NCBI GenBank assembly: GCA_030632405.1
Contig: DAOVUU010000168.1
Coordinates: forward strand, 1 to 6,195
Length of the DNA: 6,195 nt
Direction of reading: 5' to 3'
Source of the DNA: Desulfobulbaceae bacterium
GTDB lineage: Bacteria; Desulfobacterota; Desulfobulbia; Desulfobulbales; Desulfocapsaceae
The translations under genes were made by a program, and so were the position numbers. This document shows positions 1-5,513 of this stretch, in pieces. The notes under the pieces are model-generated. The model saw only the letters and a program-made list of their open reading frames with translations. It did not search any database and was not told the origin of the DNA. How positions within the stretch are numbered: the first letter of the stretch is position 1; each line of letters begins with the position of its first letter.

Positions 1-124
1 AGTTCCTCGCAGATAGCGTAGACTTCGAAGACTGATACAAATCAAATGTGAAAATATTAAGAGGTAAGCGTAGACTCCGAAATACTACGAAATTTACTGG
101 GTGACGCTCCCAAAAGTTACCCAT
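1..124 (-). CDS. Possible small ORF with strong RBS, repeat-derived, open at window edge
   Basis: On the minus strand an ATG at 124-122 is preceded by AGGAGG (134-129, 4-nt spacing). The frame stays open for 41 codons to the window edge, so the 3' end is not visible. The peptide begins MGNFWERHPVNFVVF and resembles no family I recognise. Two copies of the ~20-bp repeat lie inside it. They are read in different codon phases (cgg agt cta cgc against tcg aag tct acg), so what is conserved is DNA, not protein. Either this is a real small gene with repeats inserted, or it is a fortuitous frame across a repeat element that happens to carry an SD-ATG. It lies downstream of, and co-directional with, the TrmN6-like gene, 69 bp past that gene's stop codon. 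I favour the repeat-element reading. Confidence 0.3.
   Translation of the reverse strand, partial: MGNFWERHPVNFVVFRSLRLPLNIFTFDLYQSSKSTLSARN
11..29 (+). repeat. Short dispersed repeat, copy 1
   Basis: This copy reads AGATAGCGTAGACTTCGAA. It matches copy 3 (2884-2903) with one missing A and one substitution. It contains the 8-bp palindrome CTTCGAAG when extended by one base. Copy 2 starts 51 bp downstream in the same orientation. Confidence 0.6.
62..81 (+). repeat. Short dispersed repeat, copy 2
   Basis: This copy reads AGGTAAGCGTAGACTCCGAA. It differs from copy 3 at three of 20 positions. One of these changes (T to C) breaks the TTCGAA palindrome kept in copies 1 and 3, so the palindrome is not strictly conserved. 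Confidence 0.6.
99..122. other. Imperfect inverted repeat (hairpin)
   Basis: GGGTGAC (99-105) and GTTACCC (116-122) form a 7-bp stem with one G-T wobble around a 10-nt loop. In a minus-strand transcript the stem begins at the last base of the ATG of the small ORF at 124-122 and leaves its Shine-Dalgarno free. It may belong to the same element as repeat copies 1 and 2. No T-run follows it on either strand, so I do not call it a terminator. Confidence 0.4.
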
Positions 125-193
125 GAATCCTCCTGCAAAATTTAAACCGGACAATACTGAATGTGATTGGAGATTTTTTAGTACCATTACAGA

Positions 194-955
194 TTACGCT
201 CTATAGTAGTTTACAATATCTGCGCTGTAATCGCCGTTTCTTTCATTATACACATAAAAAGGCGGCAGGATTGTGACTCCGCTTCCTCCATTTTTTATAC
301 CCTTAACCAGGACAAGTTTGGCAATCTTATCCGGATGAGGATAACTGTAGATCAGCTTAATCTGTTTTGGTTCCAGCTTATGCTTCCTGGTGAGACTAAG
401 GAGATCTGCGAGTCCCTCGGCAGGATATACAAAATAGGTAGAGCCACCGTTCTTAACGGCAGCTGCAGCTGCAGAAATAAAATCCTCGAGTGTTCCTGAT
501 ATTTGATGGCGGGCATACAGTGATTCACTATTTATGTTTGTTCTCCCTGACCCAGGTCTGTAAAAGGGCGGATTGCAGACGACCCTGTCAAACGATTCCC
601 GTTTGACATATTGAGGTAAAATTCTGACATCTCCGGCAATAATCCGGCAAAATTCACTAAATCCATTTAAAACTATATTTTTTCTGGCTAAATATGCCAA
701 TGAATCCTGTATCTCCAACCCGGTTATAGATTTTACAATATCTCTCCATCTATGTGCTATTATAAGGGATATGATCCCGCATCCTGTTCCCAGATCAAGG
801 ATATCGTCTTCTTTAGCCGGAGCAATAAAGTGCGCGAGAATGACAGAATCTATTGAAAAGCGATACCCGTCTTTATTCTGCAGACATATAATCTTCCCTT
901 CAAAAAGTGTGTCGTGGGTGACCTCAGTATTTATATAACTCCCTGGTTGTATAAT
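194..955 (-). CDS. trmN6: TrmN6-type tRNA (adenine-N6)-methyltransferase, apparent AUU start
   Basis: This is a class I SAM-dependent methyltransferase of the COG4123/YfiC group; E. coli TrmN6 methylates N6 of A37 in tRNA1(Val). From the ATT at 955-953 it encodes 253 residues, close to the roughly 245 of the E. coli enzyme. Visible in order are a family-typical N-terminus (DTLFEGK 15-21, GYRFSIDSVILAHF 30-43), SAM motif I DLGTGCG (54-60), the ribose-binding acidic residue E81, D109, and the amino-methylase motif NPPF (128-131). The frame has no ATG, GTG or TTG between the in-frame stop at 1006-1004 and a TTG at 718, and starting at that TTG would delete motif I. AAGGAG lies 6 nt before the ATT, which decides the start. 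An out-of-frame ATG at 992-990 reaches a stop after about 20 codons. The family is clear; the exact tRNA substrate is inferred, and other COG4123 members remain uncharacterised. Confidence 0.85.
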   Translation of the reverse strand: MIQPGSYINTEVTHDTLFEGKIICLQNKDGYRFSIDSVILAHFIAPAKEDDILDLGTGCGIISLIIAHRWRDIVKSITGLEIQDSLAYLARKNIVLNGFSEFCRIIAGDVRILPQYVKRESFDRVVCNPPFYRPGSGRTNINSESLYARHQISGTLEDFISAAAAAVKNGGSTYFVYPAEGLADLLSLTRKHKLEPKQIKLIYSYPHPDKIAKLVLVKGIKNGGSGVTILPPFYVYNERNGDYSADIVNYYRA

Positions 956-961
956 GGTTTT

Positions 962-967
962 CTCCTT
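962..967 (-). promoter_or_regulatory. Shine-Dalgarno deciding the AUU start of the TrmN6-like gene
   Basis: AAGGAG on the minus strand is followed by the 6-nt spacer AAAACC and then ATT ATA CAA. It is the only good ribosome binding site placed to give a full-length methyltransferase. The ATG at about 1015-1013 has no such site and meets TAA after three codons. Confidence 0.65.
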
Positions 968-976
968 GACACGATA

Positions 977-1001
977 GGCAGGGAATGTGCATGGCCCTGC
1001 C
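977..1001. promoter_or_regulatory. Perfect GC-rich inverted repeat in the leader of the TrmN6-like gene
   Basis: GGCAGGG (977-983) and CCCTGCC (995-1001) form a perfect 7-bp, GC-rich stem around an 11-nt loop. In the minus-strand mRNA it ends 9 nt before the Shine-Dalgarno at 967-962. It could be a 5'-UTR hairpin affecting translation or a dyad operator for a protein. No T-run follows, so a terminator is unlikely. Confidence 0.45.
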
Positions 1002-1115
1002 AGTTATTTCTTCATAGAATCAGAATATGGGATTGCATATCACTGCTTGACTATTTGCGAACAACGTCATACATATGAGGTGTTTATTACGATATCTTAA
1101 GTACCTCAAGTTTTC

Positions 1116-1121
1116 TATAAT
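1116..1121 (+). promoter_or_regulatory. Candidate -10 element for queD
   Basis: A perfect TATAAT lies 21 bp before the queD ATG, which would give a leader of about 15 nt containing the AGGAG site. No good -35 is seen at 16-18 bp spacing. A TTGACT at 1047-1052 is too far away and pairs only with a weak TACATA at 1070-1075, which is an alternative promoter. Both are motif matches only. Confidence 0.35.
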
Positions 1122-1142
1122 GACAATCAACAGGAGCCAGTA

Positions 1143-1514
1143 ATGTATGATATTTTTATAAAAACTCATTTTGCCGGGGCACATCACCTCAGAGATTACC
1201 CGGGTGATTGTGAGAAACCCCATGGTCACAACTGGAAAGTTGAGGTAACCGTCAGGGCAACTGAACTTGACAGCTGCGGTATGGGAATTGACTTTAAAGT
1301 TCTCAAAAAGACCGTTAAAGAGGTTATTGATCAACTTGACCACAATGATCTTAACACTCTTCCCGCTTTTCAAGAAAAAAACCCATCCTCCGAGCATATC
1401 GCAGAATTTATTTTTTCTAAAGTAAAAGCTATTCTTTCAAGTGACAGCTATTCTTTATACAGTGTCACAGTTTTAGAAACAGACAACCAGGGACTCACAT
1501 ACTACGGCAAATAA
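1143..1514 (+). CDS. queD: 6-carboxytetrahydropterin synthase (QueD/PTPS family)
   Basis: This is a tunnelling-fold enzyme of COG0720. QueD converts 7,8-dihydroneopterin triphosphate to 6-carboxy-5,6,7,8-tetrahydropterin on the way to preQ0 and queuosine in tRNA. The 123 residues match the family's ~120. Zinc ligands are visible as H14 (in FAGAHHL) and H27/H29 (HGH). C23 is the catalytic Cys of CxxxHGH, D66-H67 (LDHNDLN) fit the catalytic Asp/His region, and E112 (VLETDNQG) fits the pterin anchor. E24 also creates ExxHGH, the signature of folate-type PTPS-III, so a dual QueD/PTPS-III role is possible. The start is supported by AGGAG 6 nt before the ATG. The gene diverges from the tRNA methyltransferase gene; the dehydrogenase follows 56 bp downstream, perhaps co-transcribed. 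No other queuosine genes are in the window. Confidence 0.88.
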   Translation: MYDIFIKTHFAGAHHLRDYPGDCEKPHGHNWKVEVTVRATELDSCGMGIDFKVLKKTVKEVIDQLDHNDLNTLPAFQEKNPSSEHIAEFIFSKVKAILSSDSYSLYSVTVLETDNQGLTYYGK

Positions 1515-1570
1515 TCATTGCTGCTGCTCTTTTTGAGCAAATCATCTGAAAAATTATTTTTTATTCAATT

Positions 1571-2848
1571 ATGCTTCCATTAAATGAAGTTACCTTAGGT
1601 ATTATTGGACTCGGATATGTCGGATTACCACTTGCGGTTGAGTTTGGTAATAAATTTGCGACAGTTGGATTTGATCTTAACAAAGCCCGCATCAAAGAGC
1701 TGAAGGATGGAACTGATTCCACCCTTGAGGTAAGTGATTCTGATTTGCTCTCATCCAGTCATCTCACGTTTAGTTCTCAGCCAAAAGACCTTAAGAACTG
1801 TAATGTGTATATCGTTGCTGTCCCTACACCAATTGATGATTCCAAACGGCCTAATCTTCGCCCTCTGGAAAGTGCTTCGGCTACTGTTGGTGAATGGCTG
1901 CAGCCTCAGGATATTGTGGTGTTCGAATCGACAGTTTATCCGGGAGCAACTGAAGAGGTTTGTGTTCCGATACTGGAGCAGAAATCAGGTCTCAAATATA
2001 ATACCGACTTCTTTTGCGGGTATAGTCCGGAACGTATAAATCCGGGAGACAAAGAGCACAGACTCCCTTCGATTATCAAAGTTACTTCCGGTTCAACCCC
2101 CGAGGTTGCTGAATTTGTTGATTCTCTCTATAAAGAAATTATTACAGCCGGTACTTTTCAAGCAAGTTCAATAAAGGTTGCAGAAGCCGCAAAGGTAATT
2201 GAAAACACTCAAAGAGATGTAAATATAGCTCTTATTAATGAATTGTCCCTTATTTTTGAAAGACTTAACATCAGTACAATTGAAGTTCTGGAGGCGGCCG
2301 GAACCAAATGGAATTTCCTCCCTTTTCGTCCAGGCCTTGTCGGCGGACATTGCATCGGTGTTGACCCCTATTATCTTACCCATAAAGCTGAAGAAGTTGG
2401 ATATAACCCCAACATGATTCTCGCAGGTCGAAGGCTCAATGACAATATGGGTCACTACATAGCATCTACAGTGATTAAAAAAATGGTCAAAAAGGGGATA
2501 GATGCAGCACATGCAAAGATACTGGTGTTGGGACTGAGCTTTAAAGAAAATTGCCCTGATCTACGTAATACCAAAGTAATCGACATCATAAACGAGCTAG
2601 AGGATTACGGCATCGCCGTTGAAGTGTATGACCCCTGGGTTAACTCTGACGAGGCAAAAAAAGAATATGGCATAGACCTTCTGTCCCGCCTGCAGGAGAA
2701 AAGATACAGCGGTGTCATTATCGCTGTTGCCCATCAGCAATTTTTAAAGATGACGATTGCAGATATAAGAGATTTATGCCTCGATGAGGCAATAATTTAC
2801 GACGTCAAAAACGTGTTCCCCTACGATCAGGTTGATGGGTGTCTTTAG
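1571..2848 (+). CDS. tviB: UDP-N-acetylhexosamine 6-dehydrogenase (TviB/WbpA type)
   Basis: This NAD-dependent enzyme oxidises C6 of a UDP-HexNAc to the uronic acid, a precursor for O-antigen, capsule or Vi-like polymers; it acts in the cytosol. The 425 residues are full length. The N-terminal Rossmann motif is [13 protein letters not shown] (13-25), followed by VPTP (84-87), ESTVYPG (119-125) and [10 protein letters not shown] (151-160). The central helix is [11 protein letters not shown] (206-216), the catalytic Cys261 sits in [11 protein letters not shown], and the UDP-binding C-terminal domain has [12 protein letters not shown] (324-335) and DPWV (354-357). The wording throughout is close to Salmonella TviB as I remember it. 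The start fits that alignment (MLPLNEV), although no Shine-Dalgarno is visible in the A/T-rich leader. No epimerase or glycosyltransferase lies beside it. UDP-GlcNAc is the likeliest substrate; UDP-GalNAc (WbpO type) cannot be excluded. Confidence 0.92.
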   Translation: MLPLNEVTLGIIGLGYVGLPLAVEFGNKFATVGFDLNKARIKELKDGTDSTLEVSDSDLLSSSHLTFSSQPKDLKNCNVYIVAVPTPIDDSKRPNLRPLESASATVGEWLQPQDIVVFESTVYPGATEEVCVPILEQKSGLKYNTDFFCGYSPERINPGDKEHRLPSIIKVTSGSTPEVAEFVDSLYKEIITAGTFQASSIKVAEAAKVIENTQRDVNIALINELSLIFERLNISTIEVLEAAGTKWNFLPFRPGLVGGHCIGVDPYYLTHKAEEVGYNPNMILAGRRLNDNMGHYIASTVIKKMVKKGIDAAHAKILVLGLSFKENCPDLRNTKVIDIINELEDYGIAVEVYDPWVNSDEAKKEYGIDLLSRLQEKRYSGVIIAVAHQQFLKMTIADIRDLCLDEAIIYDVKNVFPYDQVDGCL

Positions 2849-2883
2849 TATCTTACTCCTGAAAGCCTGTCATAAAAAACAAC

Positions 2884-2903
2884 AGATAAGCGAAGACTTC
2901 GAA
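2884..2903 (+). repeat. Short dispersed repeat, copy 3
   Basis: This copy reads AGATAAGCGAAGACTTCGAA. It lies between the dehydrogenase stop and the molybdopterin-protein gene, in the same orientation as copies 1 and 2, which are about 2.8 kb to the left. Within it, CGAAG-A-CTTCG is a 5-bp inverted repeat. Similarity to the other copies ends at the core; the flanks differ. Confidence 0.6.
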
Positions 2904-2925
2904 ACAGAAAAGGGGTTTTAAGACT

Positions 2926-2988
2926 ATGAACATAAAATTCACCACCAAGGTACTTATGCCGTCTTGCTTACCGTTGTTACGGTGTTAG
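2926..2988 (+). other. 20-codon leader ORF or gene remnant
   Basis: ATG at 2926 opens a 20-codon frame (MNIKFTTKVLMP, then PSCLPLLRC in this phase's tail) whose TAG at 2986-2988 overlaps the Shine-Dalgarno of the next gene (TAGGAG). AGGGG at 2911-2915 is a weak ribosome binding site 10 nt upstream. In the next phase the DNA from 2961 reads VLLTVVTVLG, so adding one base near 2960 would give a basic start followed by a hydrophobic stretch, as in chemoreceptor or sensor N-termini. It may be a frameshifted remnant, a coupled leader peptide, or chance. Confidence 0.3.
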
Positions 2989-2991
2989 GAG
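2987..2991 (+). promoter_or_regulatory. Shine-Dalgarno fixing the start at 2997
   Basis: AGGAG with a 5-nt spacer precedes the ATG at 2997. It decides against an upstream TTG at 2964 in the same frame, which has no ribosome binding site and would add 11 mainly hydrophobic residues unlike the rest of the protein. Confidence 0.7.
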
Positions 2992-2996
2992 CAGAT

Positions 2997-4022
2997 ATGT
3001 TTAAAACAGTCCCTGTTGAAGAAGCCATTGGCATGGTAATTCCCCATGATATTACAGAAATAATCAAGGATGAGAAAAAAGGAGTAGCATTTAAAAAGGG
3101 CCATATTATACGCGATAAGGATATAGAATATCTCAAAAGACTTGGTAAAGACAATATCTATATTTTATCCCTGACGAAAGACACAATTCATGAGAATGAG
3201 GCAGCTGCTCTTCTTGTTAATGCACTTGCCGGTAGCGGAGTTGATTATACCGAACACCCTGTAGAAGGAAAAATTACCATCACCTCAAGCATCGACGGTT
3301 TGTTACGTATCAACAAATCGTCACTGTTTCAGTTCAACCTGCTTGGGGAGGTGATGTGTGCTACTCTCCACGACAATACTCCTGTCAAAAAAGGAGAAAT
3401 AGTGGCTGCTACCCGTCTCATTCCTCTGGTAACATCAAGAAAACTTGTCGAAAAAGCGAAACAGGCAGCTTTGCTGGACACTCCGGTCGTTGAGGTAATT
3501 CCATTAGAACAGAAAAAAGTAGGGTTGGTAATTACCGGCAGTGAAGTGTTTTACGGGAGAATCGAAGACCGTTTTGAGCAGGTACTCCGTAAAAAATTGC
3601 AAATTTTGGGATCAGAGGTGTCCATCGTTCGCCTTGCCCCCGACGATAAAGATATAATTGGAGCAGAAATAACTGCATGTATTGAGCACGGTGCCGATTT
3701 TATTGTTACCAGTGGGGGAATGTCGGTTGATCCTGATGATGTCACCCGGGAAGGTATCCTCAGAGCCGGTGCGACTAATGTGGTCTACGGCACCCCTGTA
3801 CTCCCCGGTGCAATGTTTCTGGTCGGCGAGATTGGTAAAGTACCTGTTTTAGGATTGCCTGCCTGCGGTATGTATCACAAAATAACTGTCTTTGACCTCG
3901 TCCTGCCACGAATCCTTACCGGTCAGAATATCGGCAGAATTGAACTTGCTGAGTTGGGCCATGGCGGTCTCTGCAGAAATTGCAAGACCTGCAGATATCC
4001 GGTCTGTGATTTCGGCAAATAA
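2997..4022 (+). CDS. Molybdopterin-binding (MoCF) domain protein with Cys-rich C-terminus
   Basis: This 341-residue protein is distantly related to MoeA/MogA of molybdenum cofactor synthesis. The N-terminal part (about 1-60, VEEAIGMVIPHDIT) resembles the first segment of MoeA. A middle region (about 90-150) is undefined. The MoCF_biosynth fold covers about 173-305, with VGLVITGSEV (175-184), TSGGMSVDPDD (238-248), GTPVLPGAM (265-273) and LPACGMY (287-293). The tail after about 320 carries C326, C329, C332 and C337 in CxxCxxCxxxxC, which could bind a metal or Fe-S cluster. It is shorter than MoeA (~410) and lacks a clear MoeA C-terminal domain, so I would not call it MoeA. It may bind molybdopterin for insertion or sensing; the function is unproven. 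No signal peptide or membrane segment is seen from this start. It converges on the Smr gene across 34 bp with no clear terminator. Confidence 0.8.
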   Translation: MFKTVPVEEAIGMVIPHDITEIIKDEKKGVAFKKGHIIRDKDIEYLKRLGKDNIYILSLTKDTIHENEAAALLVNALAGSGVDYTEHPVEGKITITSSIDGLLRINKSSLFQFNLLGEVMCATLHDNTPVKKGEIVAATRLIPLVTSRKLVEKAKQAALLDTPVVEVIPLEQKKVGLVITGSEVFYGRIEDRFEQVLRKKLQILGSEVSIVRLAPDDKDIIGAEITACIEHGADFIVTSGGMSVDPDDVTREGILRAGATNVVYGTPVLPGAMFLVGEIGKVPVLGLPACGMYHKITVFDLVLPRILTGQNIGRIELAELGHGGLCRNCKTCRYPVCDFGK

Positions 4023-4056
4023 TCCACTGCAATAATCAGCTCGCAACTTCTGTAAT

Positions 4057-4350
4057 TCACTCCTCTTTTTTCAGGGTCACAACTGTTGCCCCCCAACTGC
4101 CATTGAAGAGATCGGCCAGGCGATATCCTTCAACAAGAGGATTGCGGTCAAGAAGGGCGTGAACAGAACGTCTCAAGTTCCCCTTCCCTTTGCCATGAAT
4201 AATTTTCAGCTGATATATCTTCCGTTTAAAACACTCGGTAAGATAATCAGGGATAAGGTATTTTATGTCTTTAGGGGAGAAAGGGTGTAAGTCAAGTACA
4301 CCATCGATCTCCAGATGAACCGGCTCGCACTCAAAATGATTATCTGCCAT
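4057..4350 (-). CDS. Smr-domain protein (stand-alone small MutS-related)
   Basis: These 97 residues are almost entirely one Smr domain, a fold seen at the C-terminus of MutS2 and in stand-alone proteins. Smr domains are linked to nucleic-acid binding or nicking and, in MutS2/SmrB, to mRNA cleavage at collided ribosomes. Visible are LDLHPF (19-24, the LDLH box), HGKGKG (52-57) followed by LRRSV, and a closing GSWGATVVTL (84-93) in place of the usual GGxGxT. The LDLH box is followed by Pro rather than the common Gly. The ATG overlaps the lpxB stop by one base (TGATG), so it is probably translated with lpxB as the last gene of the operon. No MutS or coiled-coil part is attached. The biological role is unknown, and the link to lipid A genes is by position only. 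Confidence 0.85.
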   Translation of the reverse strand: MADNHFECEPVHLEIDGVLDLHPFSPKDIKYLIPDYLTECFKRKIYQLKIIHGKGKGNLRRSVHALLDRNPLVEGYRLADLFNGSWGATVVTLKKEE

Positions 4351-5513
4351 CAGCTCTTGTTCCTGAAGAATTCCAAAACCACGTTAGCCGCCTTCTCCGA
4401 TGCACCTTTTTTTCCAAGTCTTTTCCTGACCTCTTGAAGGTCTGCAAGGATCCGGTCCCGTCGTTCTTGATTATCAATGATACCAGATAGTTCTTTTGTG
4501 ATATTCACAGCAGTCACCTCATGCTGCAAAAGTTCAGACACAGCGGTTTTCCCGGCAATGAGATTAACCAGAGAAAAATGATCAAGTTTGACAAGCAGCC
4601 TTGCAAAAAAGTGGGTGATCGCCGTAAGCTTATATACAACCACCATAGGAATTCCAAGTATGGCAAGTTCCAGGGTGACCGTACCTGAAGCTGCAACTGC
4701 ACCATCACAGACTGACATCATATTATAGCGATCATTTTCTATAACTTTAATGTTCAGCTGGTCCTGACGATGGGCAAGCCCCGCCTCCTCCAGGTCTTCC
4801 CGTTTTATTGTCGAAGCCTGGGGAATGAGGAATACCAGGGAATCTGACTGTTTATGTTTTTCCTGTAAAAGTTTTGCTGCATCAAGAAAACAGGGTAAAA
4901 GAGTAAGTATTTCTTTTTTTCTGCTTCCCGGCAACAAACCGATACATCTCTTATCTGAACGAATATTATATTTTTGAAAGAATTCGTCTCTGGATAATGT
5001 TGTTTGAACTGTATCGAGAAGAGGATGACCGACATATTCAGTATCCACCCCTTTTTGTTTAAAATAGTCCTCCTCAAAGGGAAGGATAACCCCCAGCTTA
5101 TCCACCCGTTTTTTGATTGTCCGTACTCTACCGGAACGCCATGCCCAGACCTGCGGAGCAATATAATAAAAAACAGGTATGCCGAGTTTTTTTGCCTTTT
5201 TTGCAAGTATCAGATTAAAATCAGGTAAATCAATAATTACAAGCAGGTCAGGTGGGTCTGAAATAAGCCTTCTTTTTAGAACGGAGAGAGCTGCAAAGAT
5301 ATCTTTCAGGTGGGAAAAAACCTCTGTAAGACCAACAACTGAGACTTTATCAGCGTCACAGAGAATTTCGACCCCAAGGGATTCGAGTTCAGTCCCTCCC
5401 ATTCCACAAAATGAAATATCAGAACATTGGGATCGTATAGCCCTGACAAGATTTGCTCCATGAAGATCACCGGAAGCCTCACCGGTGACAATCATAATTT
5501 TTTTGGAATCCAT
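4350..5513 (-). CDS. lpxB: Lipid-A-disaccharide synthase
   Basis: This GT19 glycosyltransferase joins a UDP-2,3-diacylglucosamine-type donor to its lipid X-type acceptor, making the lipid A disaccharide at the inner face of the inner membrane. The 387 residues match the family (~380). Motifs in order are GEASGD (11-16), GMGG (37-40), DLPDFN (95-100, D98), [10 protein letters not shown] (116-125), VGHPLLD (161-167), LLPGSR (193-198, R198), SGTVTLE (276-282) and NLIAG (317-321). The ATG directly follows the TAG of the upstream oxidoreductase (TAGATG), and no separate Shine-Dalgarno is seen, which suggests coupled translation. The stop overlaps the Smr start. If the upstream GnnA-like gene is genuine, the natural substrate may carry an N-linked acyl chain at position 3. 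Identification is secure. Confidence 0.97.
   Translation of the reverse strand: MDSKKIMIVTGEASGDLHGANLVRAIRSQCSDISFCGMGGTELESLGVEILCDADKVSVVGLTEVFSHLKDIFAALSVLKRRLISDPPDLLVIIDLPDFNLILAKKAKKLGIPVFYYIAPQVWAWRSGRVRTIKKRVDKLGVILPFEEDYFKQKGVDTEYVGHPLLDTVQTTLSRDEFFQKYNIRSDKRCIGLLPGSRKKEILTLLPCFLDAAKLLQEKHKQSDSLVFLIPQASTIKREDLEEAGLAHRQDQLNIKVIENDRYNMMSVCDGAVAASGTVTLELAILGIPMVVVYKLTAITHFFARLLVKLDHFSLVNLIAGKTAVSELLQHEVTAVNITKELSGIIDNQERRDRILADLQEVRKRLGKKGASEKAANVVLEFFRNKS

Noticed and set aside
11..81. CRISPR-like array from repeat copies 1 and 2
   Set aside because: There are only two diverged copies here, the third is 2.8 kb away, and there are no regular spacers or cas genes.
459..474. GCAGCT tandem run
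   Set aside because: It encodes the alanine run of the methyltransferase (ISAAAAAVKNG) and is explained by codon use; no sign of a variable repeat.
1020..1397. 125-codon minus-strand frame across queD
   Set aside because: It is antisense to the well-supported queD and has no recognisable domain; its start lies inside the gene. It is a shadow frame.
1525..1539. Small hairpin TGCTC-TTTTT-GAGCA after queD
   Set aside because: The stem has only 5 bp and no T-run directly follows, so it is too weak to call a terminator.
2964..2996. TTG start at 2964 for the molybdopterin-binding protein
   Set aside because: There is no ribosome binding site before it, whereas AGGAG precedes the ATG at 2997, where the MoeA-like sequence begins.
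4023..4056. Bidirectional terminator expected between the convergent genes
   Set aside because: The 34-bp gap shows no stem followed by a T-run on either strand.
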